In this document: piece after piece, positions 22,776 to 33,514 of the stretch
Numbering within the stretch: position 1 is the stretch's first letter
Layout of the letters: every line of letters starts with the position of its first letter
Source: Cephalopachus bancanus
Lineage: Eukaryota > Chordata > Mammalia > Primates > Tarsiidae
Assembly (NCBI GenBank): GCA_027257055.1
Contig: JAPVLO010000574.1
Location: forward strand, 1,054,001-1,118,000
Direction: 5' to 3'
DNA length: 64,000 nt
The notes under the pieces: generated by a model
What the model was told of the DNA's origin: nothing
The model's input: the letters and a program-made list of their open reading frames with translations, nothing else
Databases searched by the model: none
Position numbers and translations under genes: made by a program

Positions 22776-23294
22776 AGAGGTGATATATTTTTTTATTTAC
22801 CTGATGTTAGTGATGTTGAATATCTTTTTATATATCCATTGGCCATTTATGTCTTCTTTTGAGAAATGTCTATTGAGATTCTTTGCCCATTTTAAAAATC
22901 AGTTTTTTTTTCTCATTGAGTTACATTTATTATATATTTTGAACATTGACCTCTTATCAGATGTATGGTTTGCAAGTATTTTCTCCCAGTTCATAGGTTG
23001 TCTTTTCACATTTTTTTCTTTGTTTTCTGTGCAGACGTTTTTTAGTTTGATGCAATTCCATTTTTCTATTTGTGACTTTGTTGACTGTGCTTTCATGGTC
23101 ATATCTTAAAAAATAATTGCCCAAATCAAAGTGAAACTTTTCTTTATATTTTTTCTAGTAGTTTTACAGTTTCAGATCTTATATTTAAATCTTTAATCTG
23201 TTTTAAGTTTTTTTTAATATGCTTGGATAGTCTGTCCTACTTTTTAAAACTAATCTTCCAACCTGTGCTTTTCTTTTACACATGATCTTGCTTC

Positions 23295-23360
23295 CCTTTG
23301 AGATTATTTATTTATTTATAGCTTTGCTGAGTTACAATTTGCATACTATAAAATTAACTC
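23295..23360 (-). mobile_element. HAL1/L1M 3'-UTR remnant, left part
   Basis: 'GCTGAGTTACAATTTGCATA' followed by 'CTATAAAATTAACTC' matches the antisense 3' region of old L1M/HAL1 elements ('TGAGGTATAATTGACATACAATAAA'-type). It continues at 30795 after the inserted L1. The last ten bases (23351-23360, AAATTAACTC) are the left target duplication. Confidence 0.7.
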
Positions 23361-24723
23361 GAGACTTCTGGCAAGATGGTGACAGGGCGGCATGGTCTGT
23401 GAGACCCTCTGTGAAAGAGAACACTCATAAAGACCCCAGCTCTTGCCAGGGGCTGCAGCTACCATCTCCTGCAGCCTGCTCTTCACAGAGAGCTCAGCCA
23501 CCATCGTCAACCGCTGTTGCTACTTGGATATTGTGGCAGTCCAGGCTGTTCCTGCAGTCGCGGATGCTGCTGCTGCGATCATTCCCAGCTCATGCCTGAA
23601 GTGACCCATGACTTCAGACCATGAAGCCCCCGCAAGCAGGATCTTCTGAGATCGCTGCTGCCTGGCTGTGGCTCCTGCTGCCGTGCCATGCCACTAGCCT
23701 GGAGAAAGGCCTGTGGGACTCCCGCTGTGAAGTTGCTGCAGCAGGTCACGGATCGGTAGCTGACTCGCTCCCCTCTGGACTGTAGCCACGGGTTAGCACC
23801 ACCTTCTGGGGAACCAAGGTAACAACATCAAAATGGGAATGGCAGAGGCTCACCCCTCTTGAAAAATAGAAAAAGCCAGATCTCAGTAATAGACTGGTCA
23901 GGGGGCCCATATCTGAACTGTACTTCACAGCAGGCCAGGGGCAACTGACCCTAACTGTGAACAATTCTATCAGCCTGCAAAGACAGCTAGAAATCAGAGC
24001 TGAAAGGACTTGGGACTTAAAGGAAAAGTCTCAGAGTGTGCTTGGCTGGTTCTGTTAGTCTACTGACTTTAATCTATCCCTCCCTCCCTTTTTCCCTTTT
24101 CCTTTTTTCTTATTTCTCTGTAAATCCCATCTTTGTATAAAGGAATAGCACACCAATAAGGAGGTTGGTGAGTGTGTACATTAGCATCATTGTATGTTTT
24201 AGCTTTTTATATGGTTGTTGGTTAGTTTTCAGTCATGGTTATTGTTTTTCTTTATATTTGTTTCAGTCTTTGTGTCTCTTCACTTACCAGTCGGTACACT
24301 GAACTGTTGTCCCTCTCAATCCTCTCTCTCTCCATCCCTGCCCACCCGCCTGCTCCATTCTCTTCCCTCTGTTAAACACATTTTGCTTTCAGGGAGTAAA
24401 CCTACAACCCCACTGCAGAGACAGACTCCAAGGCAGTGGGAAGTGGGTTTCAGACTATCCATACAGCTGTTGGTGAATACCAGGATCTGCAGAGAGATTT
24501 TGAATCACAGATCCCCCCTTAATTAAATCCCAAAACTACAAAAAGGACTGCCCTCAACCCACAGTCCAACTCCAGAACTGAACAAATCAAGAGGAAATAC
24601 ATTAGGAAGAATAGAAGATTGAACAAACAGAAGTAAAAGCAAACCCTACACCCCTGAATAACAGAATTAAAGAAGACAGGGAAGTGGAGGGAAGGGAAAA
24701 GTAGGGAGGAAAAATCTGCACAA
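23361..24723 (+). promoter_or_regulatory. L1 5' UTR / internal promoter region
   Basis: GC-richer than its flanks, with several CpGs, starting 'GAGACTTCTGGCAAGATGG'. The 'CAAGATGGTG' at 23372-23381 resembles the YY1-type site found at the first bases of primate L1 promoters (known for human L1; inferred here). The region carries no long sense frame. Confidence 0.7.
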
Positions 24724-25383
24724 ATGAAGAAAAACCAAAGGAAGAGTAAAGGACTCACACAGACCCCTGGGAGGTCAGACACTGAGAAAACAGACTTCAA
24801 AAACAAACAAAGAAGAGCCCCCAGAATGACTGGTCACAAGCAACAAACCCAGACATCAAGGCATTAATAGACAGAATTTAAAAAATTGAGGAGAGACAAG
24901 AGGAAAATAGGAAGGAGCTGATGACAGAAATAACAGCAGTAAAGAATACTGTGATGGAAATAAATAACAAACTAATAAGCATGGAAAGCAGAATTAGCCA
25001 AGCAGAAGAAAGAATCTCAGAACTTGAAGAACAAAATAAAGAACTAACCCAAACTGTCTAACCCAAACTGTCTAACCCAAACTGTCAGAAACATAGAAAA
25101 GAAGCTTAAAAAGTCAGAACAAAACCTTCAGGAGATGAATGATCTCTTCAAGAGACCCAATCTAAGAGTAATTGGCCTTGCTGAGGCAGAGAGAGAGAGT
25201 CAGAGGTCACACTGGAACAAATGTTTCATGAAATCATTCAAAAAAACTTCCCTCATCTCATCAGTGATGCAAAAATTCAAGCACAAGAGATTCAGAGAAC
25301 CCCTGCAACACAAAAAATGAGAAGACCAACTCCCAGACACATAATAATTCACCTAAACAAAGTAGCTATAAAAGAAAAAAATC

Positions 25384-25656
25384 GCCGGGCTCGGTGGCTC
25401 AGCCTGTAATCCCGCGCCTTTGGGAGGCTGAGGTGAGTGGATTGCCTGAGCCCGCGGGTTCGAGACCCACCTGGGCAGCGATACCTCATCTCTACAATAA
25501 ATCAAAAAAATCCACCGGGCGTGGTAGCGCTCGCCTGTAATTCCGGCTACTTGGAAGGCTGAGGTGGAAGGATCGCCGGAGCCCAGCAGGTCGAGGCTGC
25601 GGTGGCCGGGAGCGGCCACTGCACTCCAGTCTGGGCGACCGAGTGAGACTCCAACT

Positions 25657-25685
<29 letters not shown>
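25384..25685 (+). mobile_element. Alu-type SINE (lineage family) in L1 ORF1
   Basis: Sense copy close to the window's consensus: 'GCCGGGCTCGGTGGCTCAGC', the linker 'CTACAATAAATCAAAAAAA'-like, the right-arm hairpin at 25602-25619, and a tail of about 30 A. The flanking duplication is about AAAAGAAAAAAT. It splits ORF1 between 'KVAIKEKN' and 'KAAREKG'. Confidence 0.97.
25457..25467 (+). promoter_or_regulatory. RNA polymerase III B box of the Alu
   Basis: GGTTCGAGACC is a perfect match to the tRNA-type B-box consensus GGTTCGANNCC. Known role: internal promoter for Alu transcription. Confidence 0.8.
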
Positions 25686-25691
<6 letters not shown>

Positions 25692-27824
25692 AAAAATTCC
25701 TAAAGGCAGCAAGAGAAAAAGGCCAGACTACCTGCCAGGGAAGACCAATTAGAATAGTAGCAGATTTATCCACAGAAACCCTCCAGGCTAGGAGAGCCTG
25801 GAGCCCTATCTTCAAAGTTCTAAAAGATAAACAATTTCAACCAAGAATAACCTATCCAGCCAAGCTAAGCTTCATTAGTGAGGGAGAATTGAAATCTTTT
25901 CCAGATATCCAATCACTAAGAACCTATGCTGCCACCAGACCACCTCTACAAGAAACACTTAAGAAAGTACTGAACACAGAAGAAAAGGAATAAAGAACAA
26001 CAACATTCTTCACAAGGGTACAGGAAAAAGATTAAAAACACACATGAACCAACTCCAAAACCAAAAGAAAGACAACAAACAGGAACAACAACTATGTCAG
26101 AACCTTATGACAGGGATCAACTCTTGCATTTCAATTATTAGCCCAAATGTGAATGGACTAAATGCACCACTGAAAATACACAGAATGGCAAAATGGATAA
26201 AATATCTACAGGCAACAATCTATGCCTTCAAGAGACTCACCTCACTAGAAAGGACACTCACAGACTCAAAGTAAGAGGATGGGAAACAAACTCCAGGTGA
26301 ATGGAACACAAAAGAAAGGAGGAGTAGTGATCTTAATTTCAGACAAAATACCCTTCAAGTTATTAAAAATTAAAAAAGATACAGAAGACCACTACATAAT
26401 GATAATAAGATTCAATCCATCAACAAGAAATATCCATCTTAAACATATGCACCAAACATAGGAGCGCCAACTTTCATAAAGTAGCATCTAGGTAAACTAA
26501 AAAAAGATATCAACTCCAACACTATCATAGCTGGGGACTCAACATCCCACTCACAACCCTAGACAGATCATTAAGACAAAAAATCAGCAATGAGATCCGA
26601 AATCTCAATGTGACTCTTGACCAAATGGACTTAATTGATACCTACAGAACACTCCATCCAAAGAACACAGAATATACATTCTACTCATCACCACATGAGA
26701 CGTACTCTAAGATTGACCATATACTTGGCCATAAATTAAGCATAAACAAATTTTAAAAAAGCCAAAATTTTACCATGTACCTTCTTGGACCACAGGGGAA
26801 TAAAAATAAACATCAACACCAACAAGGTCCCCCTAAAACCCACAAAGACATGGACACTAAACAGCATGATGCTAAACAACTCTTGGGTCAATGATGAAAT
26901 CAAAACAGAGATGAAAAGGTACCTGGAAATAAATGAAAATGAAGAAACATCTTACCAAGATCTATGGGACACCATGAAAGCTGTAGTAAGAGGGGAACTT
27001 ATATCCCTACAAATGCACATGAAGAAAATGGAAGGATCATAAATTAATAGCCTAACAAGTCATCTAAGGAAGCTGGAAAAGCAAGACCATCAAAATCCTA
27101 ATTTCAGCAAAAGAATCCAGATCACCAAAATAAAAGCCAAAATCTAGAACACAAGACAAAAAGATAATACAAAAAACCAATGAAACAAAAAACTGGTTCT
27201 TCAAAAGCTTAAATAAGATCAATGGTCCCCTAGCTAGACTGACCAAGAAAAAGAGAGAAAAAGCCCAAATAGACACAATCAGAAACGCAAAAGATGAAGT
27301 CACATCTGACCCTGAAGAAATACAAAATATTATTAGAGACTACTATATACACTTGTATAGAAAAAAACTTGAAAACCTTAAGGAAATGGAGGACTTTCTG
27401 ACATCACACAATGTGCCTAGGTTGAAACAAGAAGAAATTGAGACCCTAAATAGACCAATAACAATAAAGGAAATTGACTATGTAATAAGAAAACTACCAA
27501 CAAAAAAAAAAGCCCTGGTCCAGATGGCTTTCCAGCAGAATTCTATAAGAAATTTAAGGAGGAGCTGATAGAATCCTACTGAAAGTATTCCAGGCAATTG
27601 AAAAAGATGGAACTCTCCCCAAATCATTTTATGAAGCTAACATCACATTGATACCAAAGCTAGGTAAAGACCCAACAAAGAAAGAGAACTACAGGCCAAT
27701 ATCTTTGATGAACATAGATGCTAAAATTCTCAAAAAGATCCTAGCAAACCAGATTCAACAACACATCTCAAAAATCATCCATCATGACCAAGTAGGCTTC
27801 ATACCTGGGATGAAAGGCTAGTTC

Positions 27825-28120
27825 GCCGGGCTCGGTGGCTCAGCCTGTAATCCCGCGCCTTTGGGAGGCTGAGGTGAGTGGATTGCCTGAGCCCGCGGGT
27901 TCGAGACCCGCCTGGGCAGCAAGACCTCATCTCTACAATAAATCAAAAAATCAGCAGGCGTGGTAGCACATGCCTGTAATTCCGGCTACTTGGAAGGCTG
28001 AGGCGGAAGGATCGCCGGAGCCCAGCAGGTCGAGGCTGCGGTGGCCGGAAGCGGCCCCTGCACTCCAGTCTGGGCGACAGAGTGAGACTCCAACTCAAAA
28101 AAAAAAAAAAAAAAAAAAAA
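27825..28120 (+). mobile_element. Alu-type SINE (lineage family) in L1 ORF2
   Basis: Sense copy with a perfect 12-bp duplication AAAGGCTAGTTC at 27813-27824 and 28121-28132, and a long pure A-tail. B box GGTTCGAGACC at 27898-27908. It sits just upstream of the RT catalytic region of the host L1. Confidence 0.98.
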
Positions 28121-30008
28121 AAAGGCTAGTTCAACATTCGTAAAGATATAAATGTAATTAAATACATTAACAGATGTCAAAACAAAAACCACATGATTAT
28201 ATCATTAGATGCAGAAAAAGCTTTTGATACAATCCAGCACCTCTTCTTGATAAAAACCCTCGAACATCTAAGCATACGGGGAACATACCCTCAAAATAGT
28301 AAAAGCCATCTGTGAGAAACCCACAGCCAACATACTACTAAATGGACAAAAATTGGAACCATTTCCCCTGAAAACTGGAACTAGACAAGGATGCCCACTC
28401 TCACCCCTCCTGTTCAATATAGTATTGGAAGTCCTGGTTAGAACAATCAGAGAAGAGAAGGCAATCAGGGGTATCCAAATAGGAAAAGAGCAAGTCAAGT
28501 TATCTCTCTTTGCAGATGACATGATCGTGTACCTTGAAAACCCAAGAGAATCTGTCAAAAACCTCCTTACACTGAAAAAGGACTTTGGCAAAGTCTCAGG
28601 ATATGAAATAAATGTACAAAAGACAATTGCATTTCTTTACACCAATAATAAAAAACAGAAACCCAAATAAAAAGCACAATTCCATTCACAATAGCCACAA
28701 AAAAAATGAAATGCCTTGGCATCTTCCTAACCAGAGACGTGAAAGACCTTTACAATGAAAACTACAAAACTCTGCTCAAAGAAATCAAAGATGACACAAA
28801 CAGGTGGAAAAATATCCCATGCTCATGGATTGGAAGAATCAACATTGTGAAGATGTCCATCCTACCTAAGGCAATCTACAGATTCATTGCAATACCCAAC
28901 AAATTACCAGCAACATTCTTCTCAGAACTAGAAAAAACAGTACAGGAATTCATATGGAAACACAAACGATCAAGAATAGCCAGAACAAACCTCAGCAAAA
29001 CAAAAACAAAGACAAAAACAAAAAACAAAGCAGGCAGTATCACATTACCAGACATCAAACTTTACTATAAAGCTACAATAATCAAAACAGCTTGTAATTG
29101 GTACAAAAACAGGCACATAGACCAATGGAATAGAATTGAGATTCCAGAAGCTAAACCTCAATTTCTCAACCAACTCATCTTTGACAAAGCCTCCACCACC
29201 TACCACTGGGGAGAGGAGAAACTCTTCAGTAAATGGTACTGGGAAAACTGGCTGACCACATGCAGAAGACTCAAACAAGACCCCTATCTGTCCCCATACA
29301 CAAAAATTAACTCTAAATGGATCAGAGACATAAATGTAAAACCTCAAAACCATAAGAACCTTAGAAAATGCAGGACATACCCTTATGGAAGTTGGAACGG
29401 GCATCCAATTCCTGAACAAAACCCCAAACTCACAGGCTATAAGAGATAAGATGGACAAGTGGGACCTCATGAAACTGACAAGCTTCTGCAAAGCCAAAGA
29501 AACCATCAAGAGAGCAGGGAGACAGCCCATAGACTGGGAAATAGTATTTGCCAACTCCAGGTCTGACAAAGGCTTAACATCTTGGATCTAAAAGGAACTC
29601 AAACATGCTGAACAGAAGAAAACAAACAACCCCATTATAAAGTGGGTAAAAGATATGAACAGATACTTCACAAAGGAAGACATCCGAGCAGCCAACAGAC
29701 ACATGAAGAAATGTTCAACCTCACGAATCATCAAGGAGATGCAAATCAAAACCACACCAAGATACCACCTAACTCCAGTCAGAATGGCTATTATCAGAAA
29801 CTCAAAAAATAACAGTTGCTGGAGAGGACGTGGGGAAAAGGGAACACTCCTACACTGTTGGTGGGAATGAAAACTAGTGCAACCTCTGTGGATAGCAGTG
29901 TCACAATTCCTAAAAGCTCTAAATATTGACCTCCAATATGACCCTGCAATCCCCCTACTGGGAATATACCCTGAAGAACTCAAATCACTCTATCAAAAAG
30001 ATACCTGC

Positions 30009-30296
30009 GCCGGGCTCAGTGGTTCAGCCTGTAATCCCGCACCTTTGGGAGGCTGAGGTGAGTGGATTGCCTGAGCCAGCGGGCTCAAGACCCTCCTGGG
30101 CAGGCGAGACCTCATCTCCAAAATAAAAATTAAAAAATCAGCCGGGCGTGGTAGCGCGCCCCTGTAATTCCGGCTACTCGGAAGGTTGAGGCGGAAGGAT
30201 CGCCAGAGCCCAGCAGGTCGAGGCTGCGGTGGCTGGGAGCAGCCACTGCACTCCAGTCTGGGTGACAGAGTGAGACTCCAACTCAAAAAAAGAAAA
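30009..30296 (+). mobile_element. Alu-type SINE (lineage family) in L1 ORF2 3' part
   Basis: Sense copy starting 'GCCGGGCTCAGTGGTTCAGC'. The 14-bp duplication AAAAAGATAYCTGC lies at 29995-30008 and 30297-30310 with one mismatch. Confidence 0.97.
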
Positions 30297-30617
30297 AAAA
30301 AGATATCTGCACAAGAATGTTTATTGCAGCATTGTTCACAATAGCAAGAACCTGGAACCAACCATACTGCCAATCAAAAGAGGACTGGATTAAAAAAATG
30401 TGGTACATAAACACGATGGAATACTACGCAGCCATAAAAAAGAACAAAATCATGAATTTCACAGCAACCTGAATGGAGCTAGAGTCTATAATACTGAGTG
30501 ATCTCTCTCAGAAACAAAGATCTGAGTATCATATGTTCTCACTCATATAGTGGACCTTGATCATCTACCATAATACTTTTTTTTTTAAAAAAAGGACTGA
30601 CAGTGGTGGGAAACTAT

Positions 30618-30650
30618 GGGGCAGGGTATGCAGGGGAAGGGAGGTGGGAC
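30618..30650 (+). other. G-rich tract in the L1 3' UTR (G-quadruplex potential)
   Basis: Five runs of at least three G within 33 nt on the L1 sense strand. L1 3' UTRs of several mammals carry such polypurine tracts. A similar one occurs in the L1 3' end at about 39422-39472. Confidence 0.65.
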
Positions 30651-30794
30651 TAATGGTAGTAAATATCTGTCTGGGGATGGGGAGACACTTCTTATTAACA
30701 AGGGTGACTGAACGATGCACATTTGTATACCTAATCCTTAACTTTACCCCACAATTTTGTAATAAAAATATGTTTAATAAAAAAAAATTAACTC

Positions 30795-30895
30795 ACTTTA
30801 AATGCAATGAAATTAGCTTAGAGCTTTGCAATCATCACTGCAATTTATTTTTAGAGCATTTCCATCATCCCAAAGAGATGGACAACCTCTGAATT
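30795..30895 (-). mobile_element. HAL1/L1M 3'-UTR remnant, right part
   Basis: 'GCAATCATCACTGCAATTTA' followed by 'TTAGAGCATTTCCATCATCC' continues the old element interrupted at 23360 ('GTGCAATCATCACCACAATCTAATTTTAGAACATTTTCATCACC'-type). Confidence 0.75.
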
Positions 30896-33514
30896 TTTAC
30901 TGACTCATATATCTAATGATTCTTCCAGCTATATTTTTATACTTGATGTGCTAGATATGATATGTTTGCTGCTTCCTTTCGATTCTTATTTTTTTCTCAC
31001 TTTCCTCTCTTCCCCAGAAATCTATGTGGATTATACCATAAAATGGTTCTGCCTACCAGTTGGGTACAGCCAGTGTGGAGGCCCATCATGTGATTGGATG
31101 AAGGAAGGCATGCAGAGTCAGTGTTCCTGATTCCTTTTCTGTGGAGTCATGTCCTGCATATGCCGCTCCAAATTATAAGACAGGTACTCACACAGTGCAT
31201 TGCTGCACCAGACCCTCTCCTTCTATTTGCTGACAGCAATTCCCTACCTTTGATCCTTCAAAGCAAGGGGTGATGATAACTCCATTGTTGCTCCCCTTGG
31301 TTCCAACACAATTCCTAGTAAAATTCATACATCTCACTTACACCTTTGGAATTAATCCCTTTTTAGATAATCCCTTCTTGAAGTACATTAATTTTAATGT
31401 GATATTTGTTTCCTGTTAAGAGCACATGGATGTGCTTTACTCTTCTTACCATCTCAAAATGAATACAGGACCAATATTCTAACTTACTACTGGATATCTT
31501 CATCTAAGGAGAGAATTGTGGTGGTGTCAGGCTCTTACTGAGCTTAAATTTCTCTATTGATAGAATAAGTACTACTCCCTTTCTTTTTTAAAGGATCTTT
31601 GGTGTTGCCTGATGAAACTGAAGCTGATTTTATTTTCCCGCTTACTTTATTCAGTATTGGTACTTCATTTGTAGTTTTGTGTGCCCACTGGTTTTCTCCT
31701 TTGGGTGTTTCATTTCTGAATGTTTGGAAGTAAATCTCTCTTAGTCAAACACCCAAAATGAAAAGATAGTAACATTGATCTTTATTTTATGGTAGACGTT
31801 TATCTGAGTTGGATATTCTCATTTGACTTTCTGCTCCCTGAAGTGTTAACACATTTTGTCAACTGCTCTTTTTCCATTTTGTTGATATGAAACAGCATTT
31901 TCATCTGAGAGCAAAGAATTATGCATATTTCGTTTTCAAAGTATAAGCTAATCTTTACCTTGCACCTCACTTACATTTTGAAAAAGCAGAATTGGATAGT
32001 CTCTGCTAACCAGAGATGTTTGTGTGCTGAATGTTCCTTCGTTTCAAGATTACTGTTTAGAGTGGAGGATATGGAGGAAGGGTTAGTGGAAATGCCACTG
32101 TTAGAACTGTTAGCAAAGACTGCTTTGACCATAGCAGAAGAGTATTTGATAAACTGACTATAAGAAAGAGTTCAATAAATAATGACACATCAAAAAAGAC
32201 CCTTTTTGAAAGTAGTTATGGAATAGTACTTAATAAAGAACATAACTGGAAATTGATAATTCTGAAGTTTACTTAAGAGGCTTAGTCATATTTTAGGTTG
32301 TAGTGTTCAAAGAAGTGACATAATGCTAAAAATAATAAGTGGCTTTTAAATTTGTATTGGAATGGTATTTATATAACAATTAACCTCTAATTTAAACAAT
32401 GTAATATGAGCTACCTCAATTAACGTTGATAAGAAAGTGATTTCTATTGAAGCCATTCATATATGACTATTATACTCAATTTTTTAAAAAATCAACTGAT
32501 ATTATTGAATTCTTGACTTTGAGGTATGTAAAAATCTCCTGGATACATCTACTGCATGCAAATTAAGCAGATGGAAAGAAAATATTTAGTATAGACATTA
32601 GGTGGCACTGAGATTGGTTTTACTTTATGAAAATGACACACCTTTTTATCCTGGCTCAAATCCCTGTCCAGAAAGCTGAGGAAATCTCTTCAGAATTGTC
32701 AGTCACTCCAAAGTCCCAGCTTGCAAGCACTCTGGCTACTTTGAATGAAATGATTTATTCCTAGATCAGAAGAAAAATCAACAAAAAACTTTTAGTTCTC
32801 CAAACACATTCCCTCAAAATTCTGGCCAATAATTATAGCTCCCCACCTCCATGGCATTGAAAAACTGTTTATACCTGTTTTGACTGCTTCCCAAACACAA
32901 AGTACAAGGTATCTTCAGTTAGCCTGTCATACTCCAGTGCATGCTTATATACTGGGCATCAATATTTCGGGGTCTGAGTTATCCTGGCACTAGTTGAGAA
33001 CACTATCTTGCCATAAAAGATTTCAAAGATCATCTTATAAAATTATATAGGAACTAGGACCTGTTGACTCCAAGTTCAATGCAAAAAAGACTTAAACTGT
33101 ACTCTCTTACAATACTTAAAAAGGAGCGATGTGCTTAATATAAGTATAAAATTATACAGTTTGAAAAAATGGTTTTAATCTTTTTACGTGTTTTCTCATT
33201 TTAAATTGACCATATAATTTTTTTTGAATATTGTATTATGCTTATCAACAGATTACATCTTTCAACATAAAAATGTGACTAAATTTCAGAGTATGTATTC
33301 AAAAATTCTCCACATGAATTGAAGCAAAGCAAAGTAGATATAATTTTATAATATCTGTTTTTTAAATATTGTCTTTCTCATTTTAGTAGATAGCATAATA
33401 TAAAATAAATTAGAAAAACAAAATATTATGCAACTTTGTTAATTAGAGTTTAGGGCATGTGCTGATACAATATCATCATTGTTGTCGTCGTCGTCGTCAT
33501 ATCACCTTACTCAA
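30896..33514. other. Unrecognised interval, possibly one decayed LTR
   Basis: About 2.6 kb without a recognised gene. The stretch about 31000-31440 has an LTR-like feel (for example 'CACCTTTGGAATTAATCCC' before a T-rich end) but I cannot classify it. The 78-aa open frame at 31921-32157 matches no known domain. A small (GTC)5 run lies at 33484-33498. Confidence 0.4.

Larger units (their letters stand above)
21465..23290 (-). mobile_element. Old L1M-type 3' half, antisense
   Basis: Reads as L1 3' UTR and ORF2 C-terminal part on the minus strand. Landmarks are 'CCAGATTCATACATGTTGT', 'ATAATGCTGCAGTAAATATG', 'TTCTTTGCCCATTTT', 'CTTATCAGATGTATGGTTTG' and 'TTTTAGTTTGATGCAATTCC'. Two Alus are inserted (21778-22054, 22516-22775). 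Strongly mutated; the frames are gone. Confidence 0.85.
24724..25993 (+). pseudogene. L1 ORF1 (broken)
   Basis: Begins at an ATG followed by a basic N-terminus (MKKNQRKSKGLTQTPGRSD). The coiled coil follows at about 24860-25065 ('MESRISQAEERISELEEQNK'), in another frame and with stops. A 14-bp unit (AACCCAAACTGTCT) is present almost three times at about 25044-25083 and shifts the frame. The RNA-recognition part 'NLRVIGLAEAE' lies at about 25160, 'IQAQEIQRTP' at about 25275 in a shifted frame, and 'TPRHIIIHLNKV' at about 25330. The C-terminal domain at 25690-25993 ('AREKGQTTCQGRPIRIVADL', 'SFISEGELKSFPDIQSLR', 'RPPLQETLKKVLN') follows an Alu inserted at 25384. Confidence 0.93.
26107..30550 (+). 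pseudogene. L1 ORF2 (broken; FADD intact)
   Basis: The ATG at 26107 begins the family-typical 'MTGINSCISI...NVNGLNAP'. The endonuclease part shows 'MDLIDTYRTLHPKNTEYTF' (about 26625) and 'TYSKIDHILGHK' (about 26700). The linker/Z region lies at 27353-27568 ('[20 protein letters not shown]'). RT blocks are '[11 protein letters not shown]' at about 28206, '[20 protein letters not shown]' at about 28365 and FADD at 28509-28520. Segment 28706-29449 keeps 247 uninterrupted residues ('[19 protein letters not shown]', '[19 protein letters not shown]'). The C-terminal part ('[15 protein letters not shown]', '[14 protein letters not shown]', '[16 protein letters not shown]') lies at 29655-29870, followed by an Alu and the stop at 30548-30550. 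Several frameshifts and stops elsewhere. Confidence 0.95.
23361..30784 (+). mobile_element. Full-length L1 with TSD, interrupted by three Alus
   Basis: Complete L1: 5' UTR 23361-24723, ORF1 24724-25993, ORF2 26107-30550, and 3' UTR 30551-30784 ending in an A-rich tail. The target duplication AAATTAACTC lies at 23351-23360 and 30785-30794. Removing the three sense-strand Alus (25384-25685, 27825-28120, 30009-30296) leaves about 6.5 kb. The RT box FADD is intact, but ORF1 has a frameshifting triplication and ORF2 several frameshifts, so it cannot encode its machinery. It is less decayed than the other L1s here, yet older than the Alus inside it. Confidence 0.96.

Noticed and set aside
25457..25467. 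tRNA gene suggested by the perfect B box
   Set aside because: It is the internal B box of an Alu; no cloverleaf or acceptor stem surrounds it.
28706..29449. Longest open frame in the window (247 codons)
   Set aside because: It is an uninterrupted piece of L1 ORF2 C-terminal to the RT, inside a broken ORF2; not an independent gene.
31921..32157. 78-codon frame with an acidic, leucine-rich C-terminus
   Set aside because: No domain, splice or promoter context, and the length is expected by chance. Kept only as a note.
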